Position numbers and translations under genes: made by a program
Notes under the pieces: generated by a model
What the model was told of the DNA's origin: nothing
Databases searched by the model: none
Seen by the model: the letters and a program-made list of their open reading frames with translations, nothing else
Shown: positions 1 through 8,584 of the stretch, piece by piece
Layout of the letters: each line of letters begins with the position of its first letter
How positions within the stretch are numbered: position 1 is the stretch's first letter
NCBI GenBank assembly: GCA_020435415.1
Contig: JAGQZQ010000019.1
Location: forward strand, 1-42,271
Origin: Flavobacteriales bacterium
GTDB lineage: Bacteria; Bacteroidota; Bacteroidia; JACJYZ01
Length of the DNA stretch: 42,271 nt
Direction: 5' to 3'

Positions 1-3
1 CCC

Positions 4-34
4 TTTGTCAACACATTCAAAAAACTTACATTTG
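4..34 (+). promoter_or_regulatory. Bacteroidota-type promoter of sucC
   Basis: The -33 box TTTG (4-7), a 19-base spacer and the -7 box TACATTTG (27-34) match the known phylum consensus TTTG-N19-TAnnTTTG exactly. Transcription would start near base 41, giving a leader of about 30 bases before the sucC ATG at 69. No Shine-Dalgarno sequence is visible in that leader. Confidence 0.75.
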
Positions 35-68
35 GACACGCTTAATCAAAGTTAAAGCAACATCCGAT

Positions 69-1262
69 ATGAATGTACATGAATACCAGGGAAAAGAGAT
101 CCTGAAAAGTTTCGGGGTTACCGTTCAAGAGGGCATCATTGCCAACACACCCGATGAAGCAGTTGAAGCTGCAAAAAAACTTAACAGCCAAACCGGCACG
201 GAATGGTGGGTGGTAAAAGCACAGATCCATGCAGGTGGTCGTGGTAAAGGTGGCGGTGTGAAGCTTGCAAAGTCCCTGGACGAGGTGAAGCAAAAAGCAA
301 CTGACATTATCGGTATGAACCTTGTGACGCCACAAACCGGTGCGGAAGGCAAAAAAGTTCATAAGGTTTTGGTTGCGCAGGATGTATACTATCCCGGTGA
401 GTCAGAGACCAGCGAGTTTTATATCAGCGTTCTTCTCGACAGATCCAGCGGTAAAAATATGATCGTGTATTCTACCGAAGGCGGTATGGATATCGAAGAG
501 GTGGCTGAGAAGACGCCGCATCTTATTTTCAAAGAAACGGTTGATCCGGCGGTAGGGCTGCAGCCATTCCAATGCCGTAAGGTTGCTTTTAACCTGGGCT
601 TGACCGGCGATGCATTCAAACACATGACCAAGTTTATCGCCAGTCTTTATAAGGCATATGATGCAACAGACTCTGCGCTTTTTGAGATTAACCCGGCCCT
701 GAAAACCTCTGATAATAAGATCCTGGCGGTTGATGCAAAAGTGAACCTGGATGATAACGCCCTTTATCGCCATGCAGATTATGCTGCCATGCGTGATGTA
801 CTGGAAGAAGATCCGGCTGAAGTAGAAGCGGGAGAGCATGGTCTGAACTTTATCAAACTCGACGGTGATGTGGGATGTATGGTAAACGGTGCCGGACTGG
901 CCATGGCTACCATGGACATCATTAAATTGTCAGGTGGTGAGCCTGCAAACTTTCTGGACGTAGGCGGTACGGCCAATGCCGAGCGCGTTGAAAAGGCATT
1001 CCAGATCATTTTGAAGGACGCCAATGTGAAAGCGATCCTCGTAAACATATTCGGAGGTATCGTACGTTGTGACCGCGTAGCACAGGGTATCGTGGATGCC
1101 TACAAAAGTATCGGCGAGATCAAAGTGCCCGTAATTGTTAGACTTCAGGGAACCAATGCCGTTGAAGCCAAAAAGCTGATCGATGAGTCCGGCCTGAAAG
1201 TGCAATCTGCTATCCTACTTCAGGAAGCAGCAGAAAAAGTAGCACAAGCCATCAAAGGTTAA
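69..1262 (+). CDS. sucC: Succinyl-CoA synthetase (ADP-forming) beta subunit
   Basis: This is the beta subunit of the TCA-cycle enzyme that interconverts succinyl-CoA and succinate with formation of ATP or GTP. At 397 residues it is close to the usual length of about 390. The N-terminus MNVHEYQGKEIL and the glycine-rich AGGRGKGGGVK stretch belong to the ATP-grasp domain. The C-terminal flavodoxin-like domain carries the NIFGGIVRCD phosphate-binding motif. The start at 69 gives the canonical family N-terminus and lies behind a consensus promoter. No sucD is seen in the window. The biotin carboxylase gene follows after 27 bases on the same strand, so the two may be co-transcribed. Confidence 0.96.
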   Translation: MNVHEYQGKEILKSFGVTVQEGIIANTPDEAVEAAKKLNSQTGTEWWVVKAQIHAGGRGKGGGVKLAKSLDEVKQKATDIIGMNLVTPQTGAEGKKVHKVLVAQDVYYPGESETSEFYISVLLDRSSGKNMIVYSTEGGMDIEEVAEKTPHLIFKETVDPAVGLQPFQCRKVAFNLGLTGDAFKHMTKFIASLYKAYDATDSALFEINPALKTSDNKILAVDAKVNLDDNALYRHADYAAMRDVLEEDPAEVEAGEHGLNFIKLDGDVGCMVNGAGLAMATMDIIKLSGGEPANFLDVGGTANAERVEKAFQIILKDANVKAILVNIFGGIVRCDRVAQGIVDAYKSIGEIKVPVIVRLQGTNAVEAKKLIDESGLKVQSAILLQEAAEKVAQAIKG

Positions 1263-1289
1263 TTTGATCCATATAGCCGCAGCATCCTG

Positions 1290-2783
1290 ATGAAGAAGAT
1301 ACTGATCGCCAACCGCGGGGAAATTGCATTACGCATCATGCGAACCTGCAGGGAAATGGGCATCAGTACCGTGGCTGTTTTCTCCGAAGCAGACAGGGAT
1401 TCTCCACATGTTTCCTATGCCGATGAGGCGGTGTGTATAGGCCCACCACCTTCTTCACAGTCGTACCTGAAAGGAGAAGATATCCTTAAGATTTGTAAGG
1501 AACGGAATGTGGATGGCATCCATCCCGGATACGGTTTCCTCTCCGAGAATGATAAATTTGCTCAGGCTGCAGAAGCGGCAGGGGTGATATTTATCGGTCC
1601 GTCGTCCCAGGCCATAAGGACAATGGGAAGCAAGCTAGCCGCAAAAGAAGCGGTAGCAGCCTATGACATTCCCATGATACCAGGCTCTAAAGGCGCGGTA
1701 ACTGATGTGAAGGAGGCTACGAAGATTGCACAGGAGATCGGCTATCCCATCCTAATTAAAGCTTCCGCCGGTGGTGGTGGTAAGGGTATGCGGGTAGTCA
1801 TGAAGGAAGAAGAGCTGAAGGAGCAAATGAATCTTGCTGTCAGTGAAGCAACTTCCGCCTTTGGCGACGGCTCTGTTTTTATTGAAAAATATGTTACATC
1901 TCCGAAGCACATCGAAATCCAGGTGCTTGCCGATAACCACGGAAATGTTGTTTACCTTTTTGAAAGAGAATGCTCCATTCAACGGAGGCATCAGAAAGTG
2001 ATCGAAGAAGCGCCATCCATTGCCATTGATGAAGCCACCAGAAAAGCCATGGGCGAGGCGGCGGTAAATGTGGCTAAAGCCTGTGACTACAGTGGCGCCG
2101 GAACGGTGGAGTTTATCCTGGATGAGCAGAAGAACTTTTATTTTCTTGAAATGAATACCCGGTTACAGGTAGAGCATCCTGTTACGGAGATGATCACGGG
2201 AATTGATCTGGTCAGAGAGCAGATCCGTGTGGCCATGAACGAACCCCTCTCTATTGGTCAGGATGACCTGAAGATAAACGGACATGCCATTGAAGTGCGG
2301 GTTTACGCGGAAGATCCAGCCAACAAGTTTCTCCCCGATATAGGTACCCTTCATGTGTACCAAAAACCCTCCGGTCCCGGGGTGCGCGTGGATGATGGTT
2401 TTGAACAGGGTATGACCATCCCCATTTATTATGACCCGATGATTTCCAAATTGATCGTTCATGCGAGAAACAGGGACGAGGCCATTGGTCGCATGCTACG
2501 CGCGATAGCAGATTACCGTGTCGTTGGGGTTGCCACAACCCTGCCGTTCTGTGCATTCGTTCTGAGCCATGAAGCCTTTGTTACCGGTGCATTTGACACC
2601 CATTTTGTTGCCAACTATTTTACCCCGGAAAAACTTCGAAACGATATCCCGCAGGATCATCTGGAAGTTGGTGCCATCATGGCCGCTTTTGTCCGCGAAA
2701 GGGACAAGCAGCAAGCGGTTGATGTAAGACCCGATGTGGCTGCACCCTCACGGTGGAAGGCCAATCGCATGGGAAGATCATAA
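1290..2783 (+). CDS. accC: Biotin carboxylase subunit of acetyl-/propionyl-CoA carboxylase
   Basis: The product carboxylates biotin on a carrier protein using ATP and bicarbonate. At 497 residues it is longer than the roughly 450-residue E. coli AccC and nearer the length common in Bacteroidota. The start KKILIANRGEIALRIMRTC is canonical. The ATP-grasp loop GGGGKGMR sits near residue 165, followed by the FERECSIQRRHQK segment and EMNTRLQVEHPVTEM, which carries the catalytic and metal ligands. There is no biotinyl (MKM) domain and no carboxyltransferase partner nearby. It could therefore serve fatty-acid synthesis or, since it follows sucC, propionyl-CoA metabolism towards succinyl-CoA; the sequence does not decide this. 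Confidence 0.9.
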   Translation: MKKILIANRGEIALRIMRTCREMGISTVAVFSEADRDSPHVSYADEAVCIGPPPSSQSYLKGEDILKICKERNVDGIHPGYGFLSENDKFAQAAEAAGVIFIGPSSQAIRTMGSKLAAKEAVAAYDIPMIPGSKGAVTDVKEATKIAQEIGYPILIKASAGGGGKGMRVVMKEEELKEQMNLAVSEATSAFGDGSVFIEKYVTSPKHIEIQVLADNHGNVVYLFERECSIQRRHQKVIEEAPSIAIDEATRKAMGEAAVNVAKACDYSGAGTVEFILDEQKNFYFLEMNTRLQVEHPVTEMITGIDLVREQIRVAMNEPLSIGQDDLKINGHAIEVRVYAEDPANKFLPDIGTLHVYQKPSGPGVRVDDGFEQGMTIPIYYDPMISKLIVHARNRDEAIGRMLRAIADYRVVGVATTLPFCAFVLSHEAFVTGAFDTHFVANYFTPEKLRNDIPQDHLEVGAIMAAFVRERDKQQAVDVRPDVAAPSRWKANRMGRS

Positions 2784-2892
2784 AACTTATCCCCTTCATT
2801 TACGTTAAAACGTTGTAATGTGCCATCTGTTTGGTGGTAGATTATCAGGTGCAGGTATTGCATTCTGGCATAGAATTGGATATATTATCACC

Positions 2893-3492
2893 ATGAGATG
2901 GTTTGTAGTCATACTGTTTGTGCTGGCAGGTACCCTCCAGGGACTGGCCCAGGATACCATTTCCTTCAAGAATGGCGAACACAGGGTGCTGGCCGGACGG
3001 GTAGTTAACGGTGATACCATGTTGTATGCTTCCCTTCCCAGTGTGACCTTCTCTGCTCCAAGGGTATTTAAGAACGAAAAAGATTACTTGCGGTACAAAA
3101 AGCTTCTGCGCGATGTACGTAAAGCCTATCCATATGCGAAAATTGCAGGTGAGAAAATGCGGCAATATGCTGTTTTGCTCCAGGAAGTCGAAAAAGACAG
3201 CAAGAAGCGAAAATTAATGAAGCAGGCGGAACAAGAGCTTAAGGACGAATTTGAAGGAGACATCCGAAAACTCACCATGACCCAGGGACGAATCCTGATC
3301 AAGCTGATCGATAGGGAAACCGGGGATACCTCCTACGATATTATCAAGGATCTTCGCGGCGGCTTCTCTGCCTTCTGCTGGCAATCACTGGCACGCCTGT
3401 TCGGTAGTAACCTGAAGGATCGTTACGATGCCGACGGGGAAGATAAAATGATCGAGCAGATCGTTCAGGCCATTGAGGCCGGTGAGATATAA
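2893..3492 (+). CDS. DUF4294 family exported protein
   Basis: This 199-residue protein belongs to a Bacteroidota family of unknown function (DUF4294). The frame is open from 2818, but the ATG at 2893 gives a clean signal peptide (MRWFVVILFVLAGTLQGLAQ, then DTISF), so I take that start. The mature protein has a charged, probably helical middle with many Lys and Glu residues. It ends with the family signature RGGFSAFCWQSLARLFGSNL followed by KDRYD. A periplasmic location is inferred. The stop codon abuts the stop of the convergent thioesterase gene with no base between them. Confidence 0.82.
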   Translation: MRWFVVILFVLAGTLQGLAQDTISFKNGEHRVLAGRVVNGDTMLYASLPSVTFSAPRVFKNEKDYLRYKKLLRDVRKAYPYAKIAGEKMRQYAVLLQEVEKDSKKRKLMKQAEQELKDEFEGDIRKLTMTQGRILIKLIDRETGDTSYDIIKDLRGGFSAFCWQSLARLFGSNLKDRYDADGEDKMIEQIVQAIEAGEI

Positions 3493-3900
3493 TCAGCCGT
3501 TGTATTCGTTCAGTGCAACAATCCACTTCTCCGGTATGGGTACGGGTTTCGAAGTTTTATAGGAAAAGCATACGATCACAGTTATGGCATTGGCGACCTC
3601 AATTTCCTGGTCGCCATTTTTTTTGACCAATGAATAGGACATGTCAAAACTGGTGTTGCCCAATCTGCTTACCCATGTGTATATAACGATCTTGTCGTGC
3701 AGATAAACGGGGGCCTTATAGTTGATCTCTGCTCTTGCCAGGATCATGCCTTCAGAATCCCAGTCTATTTCTTTCCTGATCACCGCTTCAAAAAATCTGA
3801 TCCGCGCATTCTCCAGCAGGCTGAGATAAACAGCATTGTTTACATGTCCCAGTGCATCAATATCCGCAAACCGTAATTCTACTTCGCTGGCATGTTTCAT
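3493..3900 (-). CDS. Acyl-CoA thioesterase, YbgC/4HBT hotdog family
   Basis: The product is a 135-residue hotdog-fold protein that probably hydrolyses acyl-CoA thioesters in the cytoplasm. The signature is RFADIDALGHVNNAVY near the N-terminus, in which the Asp before LGHVNN is the catalytic residue of the 4-hydroxybenzoyl-CoA thioesterase family. The frame is open to 4005, but I choose the ATG at 3900. That start gives the normal family length, and a full consensus promoter (3919-3950) predicts a transcription start near 3913, downstream of the earlier ATG codons. The substrate cannot be told from the sequence. The gene converges with the DUF4294 gene with zero spacing. Confidence 0.85.
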   Translation of the reverse strand: MKHASEVELRFADIDALGHVNNAVYLSLLENARIRFFEAVIRKEIDWDSEGMILARAEINYKAPVYLHDKIVIYTWVSRLGNTSFDMSYSLVKKNGDQEIEVANAITVIVCFSYKTSKPVPIPEKWIVALNEYNG

Positions 3901-3918
3901 CGCATCATATGTTTGAAA

Positions 3919-3950
3919 CAAAGTTATCATAACCGCCCATTCGAAACAAA
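3919..3950 (-). promoter_or_regulatory. Promoter of the thioesterase gene
   Basis: Read on the minus strand, TTTG (3950-3947), 20 bases and TAACTTTG (3926-3919) form a near-perfect Bacteroidota housekeeping promoter. The -7 box lies inside codons of the longer open frame (ATG ATA ACT TTG), which argues against the upstream starts. Confidence 0.65.
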
Positions 3951-4036
3951 GAGACTCCTCATCATAAATAAAAACTTTTCTTACGCTACGGTAAATCCAA
4001 GGCATGGATTAAGTATCATTGTTTCAAAATTCACGC

Positions 4037-4043
4037 GGAGGTG
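4037..4043 (+). promoter_or_regulatory. Strong Shine-Dalgarno site of the MOA-related gene
   Basis: GGAGGTG lies 4 bases before the ATG at 4048. Most genes of this window, as is usual in Bacteroidota, have no recognisable Shine-Dalgarno site, so this one stands out. Bases 4037-4045 are also perfectly complementary to the loop of the candidate RNA at 10556-10564. Confidence 0.6.
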
Positions 4044-4047
4044 AATA

Positions 4048-4481
4048 ATGTTTATATCCACTGATCAAATAAAACGTGAACTGGATGTTATCCTGAAGGG
4101 GAAATGGTCTACCAGCCATTTTGCCGGTTTTTCAGACCATCAGTACTATGCACCTCCAAGACAAGAGATAGAATTGTATCTCAAGTACAACCCCCTCCTT
4201 TTAAATCCCAATAGTCCGGTAGCAGGCACGGAAGGTTTTGATTGCGACGACTTTTCCTTTGCCTTGAAAGGACAGATCGCCTTGTTCAACCGCAACCGTG
4301 CCCATCAGCCGCACAGTTGGGCGGTCGGGCTCATTTGGGGACATTTACCTGGATTGAAAATCTGCACGCCATTAATTGGATTGTGACTGCAGATGCCGGG
4401 TATTTTCTTGTAGAACCACAAACCGGTAAACTCAGTGATTTTTCAGAATGTACAGGTAATGTGACCCTGGCAGTATTATAG
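4048..4481 (+). pseudogene. Lectin MOA-related / Agglutinin_C-like papain-fold protein, frameshifted
   Basis: Two overlapping frames together encode one protein of about 144 residues. Frame 1 (from ATG 4048) carries the cysteine motif FDCDDFSFALK and reaches HSWAVGLIWG. The second frame continues with TFTWIENLHAINWIV and VEPQTGK and stops at 4481. The order Cys-Asp-Asp, then VGLIWG, then HAINW, then EPQTG matches, from memory, bacterial 'lectin MOA-related' proteins. These resemble the papain-like C-terminal domain of Marasmius oreades agglutinin, with Cys and His as catalytic residues. The break is at the G4 run 4337-4340: one extra G would restore a single frame. Without it frame 1 ends prematurely at 4386, after 112 residues. 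It could be a real mutation, a phase-variable site or a sequencing error. Confidence 0.7.
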
Positions 4482-4501
4482 CTTAACACAAAATCAGTCG
4501 T

Positions 4502-6481
4502 ATGATGCATTCAAGAATTTTAGGATTATCCGTATTCCTCCTGACCAGTGTTTTTGCCAAAGCCCAGCATGAGGCTGAACTGGCACTTTCTCTGCAGCAA
4601 CAACGAGCAAGTATTATTCAAAACGCGGCGAATGATCCGCAGTTTAAGCAGCTTCATGATTTCGCTACACAGAATAATTTTGCTCCGCTGAAATCAGTAG
4701 ATGCAGAAACGATTGCCAATCAACTCGCGGCATTCAAGACTTCTCAAAACGCAAAGAACGGAACCACAGCAACGGAGGTGCCCAACAGCTTGGTGTCTTT
4801 GGTGGGACAGGTGCTCAGTCCACAATTGAATGAAGGTGAGTTGATCACCGCCCTTACCGAGGTGATCGTTAGCAGGGCGAAGGAAGAGCTGGCCATGGCA
4901 TACTTTGACAGGTTGGCGTTAAGGATGGCGCAAACAGATACGTTGAAGCTGGTGGTAGGCTGCCAGGCAACAAAGACAAGCCCTTACCTTCAAACTTACC
5001 AGCTCAAATCATTGTTCCCTAATTTTTATTTGCTGATCAGGAACGGTCAGCAAAACCTGAACGGGCAGGTAGGGCACACATTGAAGGTGGCATTGGAAAA
5101 GGATATTCACGGGCTATATGATAATGTATCTGCCAATCTGATCCCTGCCTGCTTAAAACAGGATCCGGCGTATGCCCTGGTTGATATTGCGGTTTCATTG
5201 GTGGAAGGGTTAAGCGCCGGACAGCATCCGGCCACTGTGATGCGGAATATAAGGCCGGATCACAGTTCGGAGATGACCACAGCGGATCACTTGCTGAATG
5301 TGTTGGTAGGTGTGTCCGAAAGCATGCTGTCATCAAAGGGGCAGAATGAAACCTGGATGAAGCCTTCAGAACTTAATAAACTTGACAAACAGGGTTTGAT
5401 CTATTATTTCAATCTGTTCTATCATAATCCGGATCATAAAGCCTCACTGAATGCTCTTGTGTCTGACATGACCGAGCAGCATATGCACAAACTGCTGAAT
5501 TTGTGGAGTCATTTTTTTAGTATGGAAGCCATGATGCTTCAAGCCGGTCAGCAAAACGCGATGTCCGAAGCTCAGTTCTTCGGAAACAATGGAGCGGGCA
5601 TACCATCGCCGGCCGCAGCAACAGTTAGCGATGAGAATAGGCTTGCTGCCATCACTGCCATGGTTCGCCAGTGGCTTGGTACTGTAAATCAATTACAGGA
5701 TCTCTTGAATATTAAAGATGATCGAATCCGGAAAGGATTGGCCATTGCACCTTATGTTCTGGATCTTACCGATGAACTCGGAGAGCATCAATACAGTGCG
5801 GCTATTTTGTCTGTGTTTCGTGTGTTAAGCGAGTTGGTGCCTGAAGAAAGTGGTTTGTCTGCAGACCTGGTCAAATATCTTACGCTGGCAGCGGATGTAG
5901 CTGAAGCCAAAAGCACGGAGGATGCCAAAGATATTCTTGAAACCGCCATCCTTCCGGTGGGGAGTTACCGTATTAAACGCAGCGTTCCGAGAAGTTTGTT
6001 CCTGTCGTCATATGTTGGTGCAACGGGCGGATATGAATGGATGGATCATAATAAACTATCAGGTGTGTGTGCACCATACCTGGGCCCTTATTTACCTATA
6101 GGTATAGAATACTGCACCAGCAAAGGAACTGAGACACGCACTGCAGCCTCGCATTCAATCCTGTTCAGTCTTTTAGACCTGGGTGTAGTGGCGGGCTACA
6201 GCTTTATCAATGACAGCCAGGATTCCTCAGTCGCCATATCTTCCGTTCCTGAACTTAAACTGCAGAATATTCTTTCACCGGGTCTGTCTTATGTCTATGG
6301 CTTCCGGAATGCACCCCTTTCTATTGGTGCAGGCGTTGCTTTCAGTCCGCGTCTCCGTGAAATCTATAACAGTCAGGATGTTCAGGTTGGACTCGCCAAT
6401 GGCTTGAGGCTTCAGCTTTCAGTGATGGTGGATGTGCCTCTGTTGAATTTGACAGTGGGAGGGAAGAAGAAGGGGAATTAA
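4502..6481 (+). CDS. Unrecognised exported protein with possible C-terminal beta-barrel
   Basis: I do not recognise this 659-residue protein. It begins with a signal peptide (SRILGLSVFLLTSVFAKAQ), so it is exported. Residues 20 to about 490 look mainly helical, rich in Ala, Leu and Gln, with no evident motif. From about residue 500 the composition changes to alternating aromatic, Gly and Ser segments (FLSSYVGATGGYEW, LDLGVVAGYSF, LSIGAGVAF), ending in short hydrophobic strands near LRLQLSVMVDVPLLNLTVGG. This is compatible with an outer-membrane barrel or barrel fragment. It starts 20 bases after the MOA-related gene and may share its transcript. A 14-base tandem duplication spans its stop codon. 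Confidence 0.6.
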   Translation: MMHSRILGLSVFLLTSVFAKAQHEAELALSLQQQRASIIQNAANDPQFKQLHDFATQNNFAPLKSVDAETIANQLAAFKTSQNAKNGTTATEVPNSLVSLVGQVLSPQLNEGELITALTEVIVSRAKEELAMAYFDRLALRMAQTDTLKLVVGCQATKTSPYLQTYQLKSLFPNFYLLIRNGQQNLNGQVGHTLKVALEKDIHGLYDNVSANLIPACLKQDPAYALVDIAVSLVEGLSAGQHPATVMRNIRPDHSSEMTTADHLLNVLVGVSESMLSSKGQNETWMKPSELNKLDKQGLIYYFNLFYHNPDHKASLNALVSDMTEQHMHKLLNLWSHFFSMEAMMLQAGQQNAMSEAQFFGNNGAGIPSPAAATVSDENRLAAITAMVRQWLGTVNQLQDLLNIKDDRIRKGLAIAPYVLDLTDELGEHQYSAAILSVFRVLSELVPEESGLSADLVKYLTLAADVAEAKSTEDAKDILETAILPVGSYRIKRSVPRSLFLSSYVGATGGYEWMDHNKLSGVCAPYLGPYLPIGIEYCTSKGTETRTAASHSILFSLLDLGVVAGYSFINDSQDSSVAISSVPELKLQNILSPGLSYVYGFRNAPLSIGAGVAFSPRLREIYNSQDVQVGLANGLRLQLSVMVDVPLLNLTVGGKKKGN

Positions 6482-6503
6482 GAAATAAGAATTAAGAAAT
6501 AAG
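6476..6503 (+). repeat. 14-bp direct tandem duplication at a gene end
   Basis: The unit AATTAAGAAATAAG occurs twice in direct succession (6476-6489 and 6490-6503). The first copy contains the stop codon of the upstream gene. The repeat fills most of the 36-base gap before the convergent sugar dehydratase gene. Confidence 0.9.
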
Positions 6504-6517
6504 AATGAAAGGTGGGG

Positions 6518-8395
6518 TCAGTTCGTTTTCCGATCCAGTTTTTCAAAGATGGATTGATGGCTTTTGAATTCGGGGACCAGGCTTTTCATGGTGGCAACAA
6601 TGGCATCATTATCCTGGGTGTCGAATTGGTCGACCAGCTTTTCAATCGCTGACGCCACAGTTTCGAAATCATATTCTTTGACCCGGGCAATCATAATTCT
6701 TGGGTGGTGGGTAGGTATGGTATTCTCTTCGTTGGCCAACAGTTCTTCATACAATTTTTCACCGGGTCGCAACTGGGTGTATTCTATCTTGATATCCCGA
6801 CCGGGTTCCAATCCTGAAAGACGGATCATCTTTTTCGCAAGGTCCTCGATCTTCACGGGTTGCCCCATATCAAAGAGATAAATTTCACCGCCCTGCCCCA
6901 TAGCTGCCGCTTCAAATACCAGTTGGCCTGCCTCGGGAATGGTCATAAAGAAACGTGTGACTTCAGGATGTGTCACGGGGAGTGGTTTTCGTTCCTGGAT
7001 CAGTTTTCTGAATCGCGGAATTACCGATCCGTTTGATCCCAGAACATTGCCAAAACGCGTGGTTATAAATGCAGTAGAGCTATGAGCATTGTATGCCTGG
7101 ATATAAATCTCTGCGATCCGCTTGCTGGCCCCCATAACGTTTGTCGGATTCACCGCTTTATCTGTGGATACCATGACGAATTTCTTCACGCCGAACTTTA
7201 CCGCAAGATCAGCGACAACCTTCGTGCCCAATACATTGGTCAATACGGATTCGGAAGGATTGTTTTCCATGACCGGAACATGCTTGTAGGCCGCCGCATG
7301 AAACACGATCTCCGGTTTAAGTGCGGTAAACAGGCGGTGCATTCGCGAATCGTTCCGGACATCTCCGATGACCGTCTCCACCATCTGTCCACCAGGTGCT
7401 TCTTTCAGTTCAAGTTCCAATTCGTAAAGCGGAGATTCGGCCTGGTCCAGAAGGATCAGTCTGGAGGGCTTAAATGCCATGGCCTGCCGCGCCAACTCGC
7501 TTCCGATAGAACCTGCCGCGCCTGTGATCAGTACCACCGCGCCATTCAAAAGGTTGCCAACGTTGGTCTGGTCAATGCTGATCGGTTCTCTTTCCAGAAG
7601 ATCTTCAATGCGCATACTCCGGATCTGATTAGCGCTCAATTCTCCTTTGATCCATTGCTGTACCGGAGGCACATTAAAAGCTTTTACATGGTGCTTCAGA
7701 CAGAGGTCTACGATCTCTTGTTTGCGCTCAGAAGATAATCGCTGAACCGAGATCACCAGTTGCCTTATATCACCCGATGCCAGCAACTCTTCCATTTTTG
7801 AACCCGGCCACACTGGTACACCTTCTACCTTCATTCCCGCCTTGCGCGGATCATCATCAATAAATCCCTTTACCCTGAAACCTGTCTCAGAATCACGTTC
7901 CAGACTTCTTTTGGTGATGAGGCCGGATTCCCCTGCACCGAAAATCAATGCATCGCTTCGGTCCTGACGGGACTGTCTGAGTTCAAGGTAAAGCACTTTT
8001 ACCGCCAGCCTGAATGAGACCAGTGTGAACATGCACATGATATAATCAATGACGAGAATGGATCGGGGGATGAAGAAGGTCTTGTTGACAATAAAGTAGC
8101 TCACGCCGTTGCCAATGACAAAAAGAATACTTCCTGCGGTAACAATGGTAAATATCCTTTGGAGGTCGCGCGTTGAAGTGTATCTGACGACCATGACATG
8201 ACTTCGTCCCACAACAAAGGACAGTATGCGCACAACCATCATAAAGGGTAAGACGAAACGAAGCGCTGCGATCTCATGGGTGGGAATGTGAAAATCGAAC
8301 CTGAGTAAATAGGCCATGATCACCGAGAAGAAAGAAAGACACAGGTCGATGGATAAAACGATCCACCTGGAGGTTGTATGGCCGGTCAAATTCAT
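6518..8395 (-). CDS. Membrane nucleoside-diphosphate-sugar 4,6-dehydratase (FlaA1/CapD/PglF type)
   Basis: The 625-residue product has the full-length architecture of the membrane-bound UDP-GlcNAc 4,6-dehydratase family. It has about four N-terminal transmembrane segments (residues 10-135), a first Rossmann fold with FGAGESG near 152, and a second SDR-type NAD-binding domain with TGAAGSIG at 291-298. The segment STDKAVNPTNVMGASKR carries the Lys and Met typical of FlaA1/PglF enzymes instead of the usual Tyr-x-x-x-Lys. Such enzymes make keto-deoxy sugars for capsule, O-antigen or protein glycans. No other glycan-assembly genes adjoin it; the GT2/GT-C pair lies 18 kb away. The ATG at 8395 is the first in frame. 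Confidence 0.9.
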   Translation of the reverse strand: MNLTGHTTSRWIVLSIDLCLSFFSVIMAYLLRFDFHIPTHEIAALRFVLPFMMVVRILSFVVGRSHVMVVRYTSTRDLQRIFTIVTAGSILFVIGNGVSYFIVNKTFFIPRSILVIDYIMCMFTLVSFRLAVKVLYLELRQSRQDRSDALIFGAGESGLITKRSLERDSETGFRVKGFIDDDPRKAGMKVEGVPVWPGSKMEELLASGDIRQLVISVQRLSSERKQEIVDLCLKHHVKAFNVPPVQQWIKGELSANQIRSMRIEDLLEREPISIDQTNVGNLLNGAVVLITGAAGSIGSELARQAMAFKPSRLILLDQAESPLYELELELKEAPGGQMVETVIGDVRNDSRMHRLFTALKPEIVFHAAAYKHVPVMENNPSESVLTNVLGTKVVADLAVKFGVKKFVMVSTDKAVNPTNVMGASKRIAEIYIQAYNAHSSTAFITTRFGNVLGSNGSVIPRFRKLIQERKPLPVTHPEVTRFFMTIPEAGQLVFEAAAMGQGGEIYLFDMGQPVKIEDLAKKMIRLSGLEPGRDIKIEYTQLRPGEKLYEELLANEENTIPTHHPRIMIARVKEYDFETVASAIEKLVDQFDTQDNDAIVATMKSLVPEFKSHQSIFEKLDRKTN

Positions 8396-8483
8396 AGTTC
8401 AGGAGGCTAAGATAACGCTTATTCATGGTCTTCAACTCCTAAGACTTGTTGAAAAGCACCGTTCTTTTATTCCGCAAATATTC

Positions 8484-8491
8484 TACCTTTG
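8484..8491 (+). promoter_or_regulatory. -7 promoter box upstream of gcvT
   Basis: TACCTTTG matches TAnnTTTG. No clear -33 TTTG is found at 19-20 bases. The predicted start near 8497 leaves a leader of about 88 bases before the preferred gcvT ATG. Confidence 0.45.
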
Positions 8492-8584
8492 CCCGCTGAA
8501 TGGTACTTTCTATAACCGTTTGTGAAGCGGTTATCATTCCTCACCTTTCTAATAATGACACTTATGAACGATACGACCGCTACA

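Noticed and set aside
7082-7738. 218-codon open frame antisense to the sugar dehydratase
   Set aside because: It is the complement of conserved SDR motifs and has no independent coding evidence.
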